A stretch of 26,868 nt of DNA from a virus, in the IMG/VR virus record IMGVR_UViG_3300045922_000788, positions 1 to 26,868 of that record, one strand, 5' to 3'. Shown here piece after piece: positions 6,360 to 14,900 of this stretch. The notes beneath the pieces were generated by a model. It had not been told where the DNA came from. It saw nothing but the letters and a program-made list of their open reading frames with translations, and made no database searches. Positions within the stretch are counted from its first letter, which is position 1, and every line of letters starts with the position of its first letter. Made by a program: the position numbers and the translations under genes.

Positions 6360-6452
6360 GCCCAACCTCCACCGCTTTGGTGGAATCTGTATGGCGTTGT
6401 TTGTTGAAATCGTCTAGTGCTGATTCGCTGCCCAGGGAAATAGGGGGACCGA
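6360..6452. promoter_or_regulatory. Divergent early/lysogeny promoter region
   Basis: This gap separates the leftward replication operon from the rightward lysogeny genes and is visibly more AT-rich than its surroundings, with GTTGTTTGTTGAAATCGTC near 6396-6414. Divergent promoters are expected here. Matches to -35 and -10 consensus are weak on both strands, so I do not place them exactly. The palindrome at 6368-6384 lies inside. Confidence 0.5.
6368..6384. promoter_or_regulatory. Palindromic operator or leader hairpin over the cro ribosome site
   Basis: TCCACC (6368-6373) and GGTGGA (6379-6384) form a perfect 17-base inverted repeat around GCTTT. On the leftward transcript it abuts and overlaps GGTGGAGG, the ribosome site of the cro-like gene. 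It could be an operator bound by the Cro or CI proteins, or an RNA hairpin that masks the ribosome site, or both. Confidence 0.55.
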
Positions 6453-6683
6453 ATGAGCATCAGGGAGACGGAGGCGGCGTTGTTCTGGACCGCCGCTACC
6501 ACGCTGCGGGAGAGCCGCTGCGTCGCGACACGTGCTGAAGCCTATACGGGATTGGTGGAAGTGGCGCTGACCGGCTCGACGCCCGCCATCCGGGAGCGCG
6601 CCAAGGCGCTGCTCGCCCAGGCCGGGGTCGGCGTCAGGCCGGTTCCGGTGCTGTCCGAAGTGGGGGGAGAGTCGGTCGGGTGA
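6453..6683 (+). CDS. Unknown small protein divergent from cro
   Basis: ATG 6453 with AGGGGG a few bases upstream. The 76-residue product is mainly alpha-helical in appearance: TEAALFWTAATTLRESRC, then TRAEAYTGLVEVAL and a helix ending RAKALLAQAG, followed by a short tail. I do not recognise the family. It is the first rightward gene opposite the cro-like gene and 128 bases before the CI-like repressor. That position in other temperate phages holds small regulators or antirepressors, but nothing in the sequence proves that role here. Confidence 0.6.
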   Translation: MSIRETEAALFWTAATTLRESRCVATRAEAYTGLVEVALTGSTPAIRERAKALLAQAGVGVRPVPVLSEVGGESVG

Positions 6684-6745
6684 GCATCTGGCCAACACCT
6701 GACAACACATTCCCGTGACGAAATGGCTTGACACGCGGCCCGACA

Positions 6746-6774
6746 TTGCGTTCGACGCGCGAACCCTACATAAT
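6746..6774 (+). promoter_or_regulatory. Candidate promoter of the CI-like repressor
   Basis: TTGCGT (6746-6751), a 17-base spacer and CATAAT (6769-6774) form a sigma-70-like promoter 37 bases before the repressor ATG at 6812. The gap 6684-6811 holds no gene. A perfect TTGACA at 6728-6733 is nearby but has no good -10 at the right distance. Confidence 0.4.
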
Positions 6775-6811
6775 CGGCACCTGCCAGACACCGCAGGAAG
6801 TTCCAGCCGCA

Positions 6812-7249
6812 ATGGCCCGCAACAGCCGCTTCGCCAACCCGCCGGCCGCCGTGGCGCCCCCGACTTCGATGGCTCCTCGCGAGATCCGGAAGCAGGAGTT
6901 CGCCCGTGCCCTGCAAGGCTTCATGCTTCAGCGGAACATGAGCCAGGCGGACTTGGCGCGGGCCGCTGGCCTTGGGCGCGACAGCATCAGCAGCTACGTG
7001 AACGGGAGGAACCTGCCGAAGCCGAAGAGCGCGCAGGCCCTCGCGGACGCGCTGGGCGTGACGGTGCCGCAGATCTACCCGGGCGCGGTGGAGCGGGCGG
7101 TGGACGCCGAGATCCCGGCCGTCGAGCTTCGGCAGGTGGCGGGCCATCCAGGGAAGGCGTGGCTGCGGGTGAACCGGGCGGTCAGCTTCTCGACGGCGGC
7201 CAAGATCATCGCGCTGCTGGAAGCGGAGGATGCCTCGGCGGCGGCCTGA
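6812..7249 (+). CDS. CI-like HTH repressor without peptidase domain
   Basis: ATG 6812, preceded by AGGAAG; in-frame codons upstream would run across the promoter. The 145-residue product has a ~25-residue flexible start and a clear HTH_3 domain at ~28-90 (RNMSQADLARAAGLGRDSIS, then SSYVNGRNLPKPKSAQALAD and LGVTVPQIYP). A short C-terminal part includes AWLRVNRAVSFSTAAKIIAL. Lambda CI and LexA carry an S24 Ser-Lys peptidase after the HTH; there is no room for one here. It probably maintains lysogeny by repressing the early promoters. Its stop overlaps the excisionase-like ORF, so repressor, Xis-like protein and integrase form one rightward transcript. Confidence 0.78.
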   Translation: MARNSRFANPPAAVAPPTSMAPREIRKQEFARALQGFMLQRNMSQADLARAAGLGRDSISSYVNGRNLPKPKSAQALADALGVTVPQIYPGAVERAVDAEIPAVELRQVAGHPGKAWLRVNRAVSFSTAAKIIALLEAEDASAAA

Positions 7250-7539
7250 CGCTGCTGACGCAGGCCGAGGTCGCCGGCCTGCTGCGCGTGTCGGAAAAGA
7301 CGGTCCAACGCCTCCGACGCGACGGACAACTGCGCTACGTCCCCGGCCGCCCCGTGCGGATTCCGGCCCAGGAGGTTGAAGCATGGCTCGCCCGAACCGC
7401 GGTCCTCGGCTCCTCGCCAACGAAGCCGGCGTCTACGAAGTCCACTGGACGGAAGGTGGCCGGTCCAAGCGCGTCAGCACGCGCACGGCGGATGCTGCTG
7501 AAGCGGCAGATTTCTTCGCGACGTGGAAGCGGGGCCTAG
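7246..7539 (+). CDS. Excisionase-like MerR/HTH_17 protein overlapping integrase
   Basis: The frame encodes LLTQAEVAGLLRVSEKTVQR, continuing LRRDGQLRYVPGRP and EVEAWLA, a typical HTH_17 excisionase fold with its wing. No ATG starts it. Candidates are CTG 7246, which makes a CTGA overlap with the repressor stop and has GGAGGA 15 bases upstream, or GTG 7159 inside the repressor gene. From 7246 the protein has 97 residues. The HTH part ends where the integrase begins; the remaining ~50 Ser/Lys/Arg-rich residues overlap the integrase frame by 157 bases, so the basic tail may be incidental. Family members set recombination direction by binding attP arms. It may instead be a regulator, as MerR-like HTH proteins also are. 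Confidence 0.55.
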   Translation: MTLLTQAEVAGLLRVSEKTVQRLRRDGQLRYVPGRPVRIPAQEVEAWLARTAVLGSSPTKPASTKSTGRKVAGPSASARARRMLLKRQISSRRGSGA

Positions 7540-8420
7540 AGCGGGAGAAGGCGCAGGCGAGCGCCAGCACCGTGCGCGGGCTGCTCGACGCCTACTTCGC
7601 GGAGCATGTCCACAAGAAGGTCGTCGGCCAGGGCACGGCCGAGATCGCGAAAAAGCACCTTCTCGCCCATTTCGCGGACATGGACCCCGCCGAGATCCAC
7701 CCCTCCGACGTGCGGCGCTACGCGCGGCGCCGGGAGCTGGCGGAGATCGGGCGGCCAGCGAAAGGGCCGACCATCCGCCGCGAGCTGGGCGTGCTGGTGG
7801 CGGCGCTGAACCACGCGGTCGCGGAGAAGCGGCTGAAGCGGACGGACCTGCCCTCGATCCCGCTTCCCGAGCCCAGCCAGCCGCGCGAGGTCTGGCTGAC
7901 GGAGGCGGAGGTAGCGCGGCTGGCGGCGAAGGCGGCCGAGGTGCGCCCGGACGGGCGGCTCTCGCGCATCGAGCGGTTCGTGGCGCTCGCCTACTACACG
8001 GCCGCGCGGAAGCGCGCCCTGGAAGAGTTGGATTGGTCCCAGGTGGATTGGGACACGGGGATGATCCATCTCGAGAAGCCGGGCCGCAGGCGGACGAAGA
8101 AACGCCGCCCCAGCGTGCCGATGCACCCGAAGCTGCGCGAACTGATGGAGCGCGCCTTCGTCGAGCGCGAGAGCAAGTGGGTGCTGGACAACAGCGGGAA
8201 CGTCCGGAAGGCGTTCGCCTCGCTGGTGAAGGCGGCCGGGCTGCCGGCAGAGGTGACGCCGCACGTGATGCGCCACACGGCCGCGACCCACATGCTTCGC
8301 CGAAAGGTGCCGCTGTGGCAGGTCGCCGGGATCCTGGGCGACACCGAGGCGACGGTGCAGAAGACCTACGGGAAGCACGTGCCCGAGGCGCTGAAGGAAG
8401 CGGTGGAGGCGCTGCTGTGA
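7383..8420 (+). CDS. int: Tyrosine-recombinase phage integrase
   Basis: ATG 7383 with AGGAGG seven bases upstream. The 345-residue product has an N-terminal arm-binding part (~1-55, opening with GVYEVHWTEGGRSKRVSTRT), a core-binding SAM-like domain (~60-150) and a catalytic domain from ~170. Visible active-site residues are Arg209 (YTAARKRALEEL), a lysine cluster near 239-240 (RRTKKRRP), His294-x-x-Arg297 (TPHVMRHTAATHML) and nucleophile Tyr329 (QKTYGKHVPE). The second histidine box reads LGD rather than LGH. It joins phage attP to bacterial attB, here most likely a tRNA-Thr(GGT) gene. A tRNA-derived core lies about 375 bases downstream, the normal int-attP arrangement. The gene follows the repressor and Xis-like frames. 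Confidence 0.95.
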   Translation: MARPNRGPRLLANEAGVYEVHWTEGGRSKRVSTRTADAAEAADFFATWKRGLEREKAQASASTVRGLLDAYFAEHVHKKVVGQGTAEIAKKHLLAHFADMDPAEIHPSDVRRYARRRELAEIGRPAKGPTIRRELGVLVAALNHAVAEKRLKRTDLPSIPLPEPSQPREVWLTEAEVARLAAKAAEVRPDGRLSRIERFVALAYYTAARKRALEELDWSQVDWDTGMIHLEKPGRRRTKKRRPSVPMHPKLRELMERAFVERESKWVLDNSGNVRKAFASLVKAAGLPAEVTPHVMRHTAATHMLRRKVPLWQVAGILGDTEATVQKTYGKHVPEALKEAVEALL

Positions 8421-8459
8421 TGCGCGCTACGGTGCAGCCCCGCAACGACGGAGGCGCCC

Positions 8460-8672
8460 GTGCGCCCGCTCTTCCTGCTGCTGCTGGCCCTGGCGGGCTG
8501 CGCTGACCTGGCGCAGCGCGCCGACGCCCTGACCGACGCCCTCATGCCCGCAGCCGGCGGCGTCGCCGCCGCGTCGCAGATCGTCTACGGCGGGCGCCCC
8601 TATATCGCCACCGATCAGCCCCGGCCCGTGACCTGCATCCCTGTCGGGAACGGGGCGTATCGCTGCCAGTGA
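8460..8672 (+). CDS. Small lipoprotein downstream of integrase
   Basis: GTG 8460 with GGAGG five bases upstream. The 70-residue product starts with a charged residue and a hydrophobic stretch (MRPLFLLLLALAGCADLA). It holds a lipobox LAGC, so Cys14 would become the lipidated first residue after signal peptidase II cleavage. The next residue is Ala, so it is not marked for inner-membrane retention and may go to the outer membrane. The mature ~57 residues end with two further cysteines (VTCIPVGNGAYRCQ) able to form a disulphide. It follows the integrase by 39 bases in the lysogeny transcript, so it could be a superinfection-exclusion or lysogenic-conversion lipoprotein. An Rz1-like spanin is an alternative, though no partner Rz gene is seen. 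Confidence 0.72.
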   Translation: MRPLFLLLLALAGCADLAQRADALTDALMPAAGGVAAASQIVYGGRPYIATDQPRPVTCIPVGNGAYRCQ

Positions 8673-8676
8673 TTCC

Positions 8677-8708
8677 GCCCGCCGCCGGGCGTAACGCCCC
8701 GAACGGGC
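8677..8708 (+). terminator. Hairpin cluster ending the lysogeny transcript
   Basis: Immediately after the lipoprotein stop are three overlapping GC hairpins: GCCCG/CGGGC (8677-8681 with 8686-8690), GGGCG-TAA-CGCCC (8687-8699) and GCCC/GGGC (8696-8699 with 8705-8708). No T-run follows. The last segment is almost the same sequence, inverted, as the hairpin at 8904-8920. Confidence 0.45.
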
Positions 8709-8715
8709 TGTTGGC

Positions 8716-8734
8716 TGTCCAGCAATGTCCAGCA
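8716..8734. repeat. Tandem 9-mers in the attP arm
   Basis: TGTCCAGCA occurs twice, at 8716-8724 and 8726-8734, a ten-base period that places both copies on the same face of the helix. The related inverted form TGTTGGAC lies at 8771-8778. Sited between the integrase and the core, these are candidate arm-type integrase or excisionase binding sites. Confidence 0.5.
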
Positions 8735-8783
8735 CGGCCGCAAGTAACGCATTGATTTGACTGTCGGCCATGTTGGACGACAG

Positions 8784-8880
8784 CGGCCAACACTATCTTG
8801 GTAAGGGAGAGGTCGAGAGTTCAATCCTCTCCAGCAGCACCATTTTCCCTTTGAATTACTTGGTGTAGGGCGGCCGACAC
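8784..8880. repeat. Decamer direct repeat flanking the attP core
   Basis: CGGCCAACAC (8784-8793) lies just before the core and CGGCCGACAC (8871-8880) after it, matching at nine of ten positions in the same orientation. They sit 3 and 28 bases from the tRNA-derived core and may be further recombinase or accessory-protein sites. Confidence 0.4.
8797..8842 (+). other. attP core: 3' half of tRNA-Thr(GGT)
   Basis: The sequence folds as the last half of a tRNA. It has anticodon loop TTGGTAA (8798-8804, anticodon GGT), 3' anticodon strand GGGAG (8805-8809) and variable region AGGTC (8810-8814). The T arm is GAGAG-TTCAATC-CTCTC (8815-8831), followed by acceptor strand CAGCAGC, discriminator A and CCA (8840-8842). 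The 5' half (acceptor, D arm, 5' anticodon strand) is absent; upstream bases do not pair as a tRNA. A phage normally carries such a 3' segment so that the host tRNA is restored on integration. Phage genes on both sides make this attP rather than attL or attR. Confidence 0.85.
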
Positions 8881-8903
8881 AGCCAACGGAGGTTGTGCCT
8901 ATT

Positions 8904-8920
8904 ACGCCCCGTTCGGGCGT
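8904..8920 (-). terminator. Hairpin ending the late virion operon
   Basis: ACGCCC (8904-8909) pairs with GGGCGT (8915-8920) around a five-base loop; on the leftward transcript the stem begins at the last base of the TAA stop of the 2138-aa gene. No U-tract is evident. It resembles, in inverted orientation, the segment at 8692-8708. Confidence 0.5.
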
Positions 8921-11900
8921 TATCGCGCCGAGATCCCCCCGCCACCCGACCGGATGCCCCCCGAAGCGCGGATGCCGCCGCCGCCGGCCGCAATCCCGCC
9001 CGTGCCCTGGCTGCCCTGGCTGCCCTGGCTGCCCTGGCTGCCCGGGGTGCGCGGCCGGACGCTGCGCTCGCCCACCACCGCCGTCGCCAGCTCGTCGCCG
9101 GCTCCCCGCGAGGTCGCAAACATGACGCCGATGCCGTAGGCGGCCTGAAGCCCGGCACCGCCCGGCGCCATCGCCGCAACGGCGGAGACGGCTGGGGCGA
9201 GCACGGTCGCATGGAAGGCGCGAACGGCGGCGTGCTCGGCGTTGTTCGTGTTCGGGCTGTTCGGCCCGATCGGCTGCGGCACCAGCCCCAGCGTCATCTT
9301 CCCGATGTTCGTCATGTAGTGCGCGAGGTACGGGCCGGTCAGCACCGACGACGGATCGCGCTCGTACTTTGCCGCCGACACGAGGTTGACGATGGGCGAG
9401 AGGTTCCCGAAGACCCCGGTGCGGTCAAGGTTCAGGATGGTCTTCACCCAGGAATCGCGCTCGCTGTTCTGGTGCCAGTTGAACAGGGCTTCGCGCGCCT
9501 GGCTGACGCCGAATTGCGCCGAGGCCAGGGCGAAGTAGCCCATCAGCGGACCCAGCAGCCGCGCGCGGTCCTGAAGCGTGTAGCCGCTTCCCGTCAGGCC
9601 CTCGGCGCCTTCCTTTAGGCTCCGCAGCAGCACGTTGCGCGTGAACGCGAACATGAAGCTGGTGATGCCGTAGGCCATGCGGCCGACGTGGTGGCTGGCG
9701 AGGGCCGGCTTGTCCACCGCCTCGGGGTTCTGGATCGACTCGTTCACGAAGCGCCGGATGGCGGTGCGGTAGCTCGTCGCCTCGGGGCCTTCGTCCAGCA
9801 GGTCCGTAAGCCGGGGCGTGCCGCCGTTCCGCTTCAGCCAGGCCGACAGGGCTCGGGCCTCTCCTTCGTCCATGCCCAGCTCGGCCAGCAGGCGGCGCGC
9901 GCTCGCCTGGGTGGGGGAGCCCGCCGCGACTTCATCGGCAAGCTGCCGCACCCAGGTCTGCCCCACCTTCACTGCGGCGATGCGCTGCGCGTTGGTGATC
10001 TCGTGCATCCCGGTGACGCGGAACATGCCGCCGACGAGGGCGCGCTGCGCGCGGCTGTTCACCCCGGCGTCGAAGACCGCCGCCGCGCGCATGTCCGCGA
10101 AGCTGTCGCTGATCGAGCCCAGGATCTCGGCGGCCCGGCGCGCTTCCATCGTGTCGCTGGTCCGCATGATCGCCTTCCAGCTCTCGGCGAAGCCCTCGAC
10201 GCCCCGCCAGAGGTTGCCCGTCCGGCTGCCGATGGTCATGCCTTCAACGAGCGACGACAGCACGGCGCGCGGCAGCACGGCCAGCGGGCCGATGGTCTGG
10301 ATCCAGCCGGTGATGGCGTGGCCGGGGCTCGACGCGGAACCCGTCATCGTGCCCGTGCTGCTCTCGATCGCGCGGCGCAGGAAGCGGAGATCCTGGGCCG
10401 GCACACCCTGCTCAAAAGCGGCCGTCAGCATGTTTTCCAGCTTCTCGCCGTTCGGCCCAAAGCGGCGCACGAACTCCGCCGCCTTGGCGCCGCGCATGAA
10501 GTAGCCGTGTAGCGCCTCGCGCGGGTCCGTCACCATCCAGGCCCGCATGATGTCGTCGGCCTCGGGCGGCAGCACGCGGCCCTTCGTGAACTTCGTCCCG
10601 ACCGGCGTGTGGCCGAACTCCGCCGGTCCGCGCCCGACGCCTGCCAAGCGGTTGAGCCAGTCCTGCGCGGCTTCGCGGGCGTCGGCCGCGTTCAGGCCCA
10701 TGCGCCGGTACAGCTTCCCCGCGTCGGCCAGGAAGCCGTCGCTGTTCGCCAGCGCGCGCTCCGCGTCGTACATGCGCGGGAAGTAGCGGCCCCGCACGTA
10801 GCCGAGATCCAGCCCCGCCTTCTTCAGGTAGTCGTGGAATTCGTCGAGGAGCTTCCGCACCGGGGCGATGCGGGCGGCTTCGTCGGCGGTGCGGGCACGG
10901 GCGGTGCCCGCCAGCAGGTCGCGCAGCCGCGCGTCCGCCGTCGCGTTGGCGGTCCGGCCGATAATGTTGGAGAGGCGGTTGACGTAGGACAGCGCCGTGC
11001 TGTCGGCGGCGGTCTGGTACGTCTCGGTGACGCGGCGCCCGGTGCCCGGGTCCGTCGCCAGCATGTCCGCGATCTGGCCCAGTTCCTTCACGGCCGGGTA
11101 GCGGTCCGCGATGGTCCGCAGCACCGCGCGGTTGCTGGCGGCGAAGTACCGCGTGTAGTCGCCCACGGTGCGCGCGGCGGTGCTGTGCAGCAGCGTGTTC
11201 CGCAGGCTGCGGACGCCCGCCATCAGCGGGTCCAGCAGCAGCCGCTTCGCCAGGGCGGGATCGAAGGGCGTGGAGTAGAAGTACAGCGGGGGCAGGCGCT
11301 CTATACTCGCGGCCCGCGCCTCGGCCTGTTCGGAGGCGCGGATCATCGGGGGATCGGACTTCTTCAGCGGCACTTTGGTGCCGCGGTAGTCCGTCCGCGA
11401 GTTGGGCGCTTCCTCGAAGGTGTAGCGCGTCTCCCGGCCGCGGGCCGTGCGCGTCACCACTTCGCCGCGGATCGGCGGCGCTTCATCCCACGCCTTCGCC
11501 GCGGCCTCGGCCGCAGCGCGCGCCTTATTGCCCTCCTCCGTGGAAGCGTAGAAGCGCGTTTCCGGCCGCTCGCCGCGCGCTTTCTCCGCCGCGCGCAGCC
11601 GCTCGGCCTCGGCGCGCACGGCGGCGACGGATTCCGCCTGCGCCCTCTCCGCAGCGGCCTTCTGCTCGCGCGTCAGGCGCGTCGGCGGGGACGGGTCGCG
11701 CCACGGCACGCCTTTCCTCGCCGGCAGGCTCTTCACACTCTCCCGCGCCGCAATCTCGCCTTTGCTGCGAGCCATGCGCATCGCCGCTTCGCTCGGCTCC
11801 GGCTGTCCCGACTCCGCTCGCACCCGGGCGTCGTCCGCCTGTAGCGCGGCGCGGCGTGCGTCCTCCGCTTCGGTCAGCGCGCGGCGCGCCTCCGCCAGGC

Positions 11901-14900
11901 GCGGCTCGAAAGCGGCTTCCGCCTTCTGGCGCACCGTGCTGAGCATGTCGTCGTAGGACCGGCCGCGGTAGGCGCTGCTCACTTGGTCGGCGGCGATTCG
12001 CTCGTCCACCGCCTTCTGCCCAATGTCGGCCTGTTCGCGCGTCAGCCAGCTTATGGTGTCGCGCGCCTCCTGCATCCGGTACTCGGCTTCCGACACCGGA
12101 TCGCCGGGGCGCGACGGGCCGTCCTCGGCCGCGCGGGCACGGGGCGGTTCGGCTGGCGGCACCTCGCGCAGATCGGGGCGCGGCTCTCCGGCACGGCGAG
12201 CGCGCGGCGTACCCTCGCCGGGCCCGGGGGTGGGCGCCTGCCGCGCGGGCGGCTCCGGCGCACGGGCGGCGTCCTCGGCCGCGACGCGCGCGAAGGCTTC
12301 GTCCACCATATTCCGCGCGTCGTTCAGCAGATCGGCGTAACGGGCGCGGGCGGCCCCCTTCAGCCCGGCGCTCTCCCGCGCGATGTCGTTCACAAAATCG
12401 CGCGCGCCATCCAGATCGCCCTCGTCGAGCACCCTGCGGATGGCGGTCAGCGCCTCGGTCGGCGTCTGGTCGAAGAACACCGTGCGCGCATCGACGTAGG
12501 GGTAGTCGTCGATGAAGCTGTTCGTCTCATTGTCGAATCCGCCCAGCGACACCCGGCTGTAGTCCCGCGGCGGCGCGCTGTCGGCGGCATCCACCAGCGC
12601 TCGCGCCCGCTCCGCCAGCGCACGGTATCGAGCCCCGGCCAGACCGGGGGCGCGGGCACCTTCATCCGCCAGGGCGGCCACGGCATCACGCGCCTCGGCC
12701 GTGTCGCCCGCCTTCAGCATCGCGCGGATCTGGTCCAGCACCTCGGGCGGGGTCATGTCCTCGAAAGCCGCGTTGCGGTTGACCGCCGGGTGGCCCGGCA
12801 CATCCACCTCCTCGCCGGCCACTTCGTCGTAGCGGCGCCCGCCCAGCGTCGCGTCGTCGTAGCCCTCTGCGTCCATCGCGTCGCGCGACCGCCTCGGCCC
12901 GCCCAGCATATCCTCCTGGGCTTGCGCGTCGCGGTCCGCGAACCGCGGCGGCTCCCGGCTCGTCCCGCGCGGGGTCCGCCACCGCTCGCGCTCGCGGAAC
13001 GCGCGCACTTCCGCATCAAGCGTTGCCTGGTCCACTTGCTGTCCTCCGCTGCCGGGTGTGTCGCCCGCAATATCGGAGAACGGCGGAGGATTGTCCACCG
13101 AATTGGCGGAAGGCCGCTCCGGTTCGGTGGAACGCGGCCCCGTCAGGCGCCTCGGCTGGCCGCCTTCACCAAAGCGCGCAGCGCCCGAAGGCGCCCGCGC
13201 CGCAGCGCCGCGCTGTCCAGCACCCGCCGCGTCGGCGCGACCTTCGCCCCCGGGCGCCCCCGCACCCATGCCAGCAGACCCCGCATTGCGCCCCACCTCC
13301 CTGACCGTGAAGCCCTGCCCCGAAGGGTGGACTGCGATTTCAAAAAACTGGTCGGGGCTTTCCTTCTGCCCCTTCGTCAAAATCCAGCGCGCCGCCTGTT
13401 TCTGATCGCCAAAGCGGATGGGGCCGCCCTGATCGGACAGGACGTAGCCCTGCGCGTCCACGCGCCAGCGGCCATCGGCGTCCTGCCCGGCGGGCGTGTT
13501 GGAGGAGCGCGTGTTGCTGTTCCAGTCGCCGCGCTCGCGCGCTCGGCGGGCGGCCTCCTCGTACTGCGCGCGGCGCTGCTGGAAGGCGCGCTCCGCCTCT
13601 TCGGCGGTGGACCAGCGCCGGCCGGGGGCGGGGCCTTCGGGCTGCTTAGGGAGAGGAGAGCGCCCCAAGGCAGATCCGCCGCCCCCGGCCGGGCGGCCTC
13701 CCGGCGCCGCGCCGCCCGGAGGCTGGGTGCGGCTCGTGGCGCCAGGGAAGCGGTCGTTCGGATCGGGCGGCGTCGCGCGGTAGGTCTGGCGCGGCTCGCG
13801 CACCACGGTTTCTGCGGCGCCGCGCGGCTGCTCCGGCGGGCGCGGACCGCGCGACCGCTCCACAACATCCTGGGCGCGCCGCGGCTCGACGGCGTAGGCG
13901 CCCTGGCGCAAATCCCGCTCGCGGACGACGTAGGGCACGCTGCCGGGCTCGAGTTGGCCCGTGCGCGGGTCGTACCGCTGCACCTGCGCGTTGCCGGTCC
14001 CGTCCCGCGACAGCACGCGCACCGGAAAGCCCTGATCCGTCACAACAGGCTGCGGGTTCGGTCCCTCCGGTCGTCCGGCCGGCTGGGTGTCGCGCACGTC
14101 CTCTCCGGCGCGGGCGCGCTGTCGCGCAGCCAGGTCGAAAGCTCCGGCTGCCTGGCGCTGTTCCTGCACCCGGTCCGGGGTCTGCGGGAGGCGCCCTTCC
14201 GGCACCACCATGCGCGGCGGAGGCTCGGCAAGGTTGGGGTTGCCTCCCTCCATCTGCGCGCGGGCACGGGCGATCTCGCCCGGCGTCATGCGGTTGGGCT
14301 GCGGCTCGGTGGGGACCAGCGCGCCGTAGCCCTCGGGCCGCGCGCGGCCGGCGACGCCTTCCGCGACGCCCGGCACGTTGGGGTCGGGCGTGCCGCGCAT
14401 CGGCACGCCGGGGCCTTCGGGAAGCTGCATCACCTCCGGCAGCGGCGCGCGGGCGGGCGGCGCCACGGTGGACGGATCGGCCCCGCCTTCCACGGCCTCG
14501 CGGGCGACGCGCAGATCCTCCGCGGTGACAGAAGGCGCGACCGCAGCGCGCTCGCCCTCGGCGGCCCGGCGCTCGCCCAGCCGCGCGGCAAGCTGCGCGA
14601 GGCGCGGATCGTCCGGCGCGGTGATGCCGTTCGCGCGGGCGGCGGCCTGCACGTCGGGGTCGCCCCACACGGAGGCCACCTCCTCGGGCGTGATGGTGTC
14701 CAGGCGGATCGTGCTGGGGTGGACGCCGCGCCGGCCGGCGAGAGCGACGATCAGCGAGGCCAGCACCGCGCCCGCCACGTTGCCGCCGAGGTTCGCGGCG
14801 AAGCCGGCCGTCTCGCCCCCGCCCGCTTCCTGCACGGCGCCCTGCGCCGCGCCGCCCACGGCGCCCGCGAAGGCGTCGATGCCGGGGTTGTTCGCCAAGG

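Noticed and set aside
6690-6698. GGCCAACAC shared with the attP arm at 8786-8794
   Set aside because: A single nine-base match in GC-rich sequence, without the other arm repeats near it, is not enough to claim a recombinase site.
6728-6733. Perfect TTGACA as the -35 of the repressor promoter
   Set aside because: A 17-base spacing leads to TTCGAC, not a usable -10; the CATAAT at 6769 is too far away and fits TTGCGT at 6746 better.
8761-8842. A complete tRNA gene at the attP
   Set aside because: The bases before 8797 give no D arm or acceptor 5' strand (GCTGCTG expected); only the 3' half is present.
9004-9042. CRISPR-like repeat
   Set aside because: The nine-base units are directly adjacent with no spacers and encode an in-frame GSQ tract.
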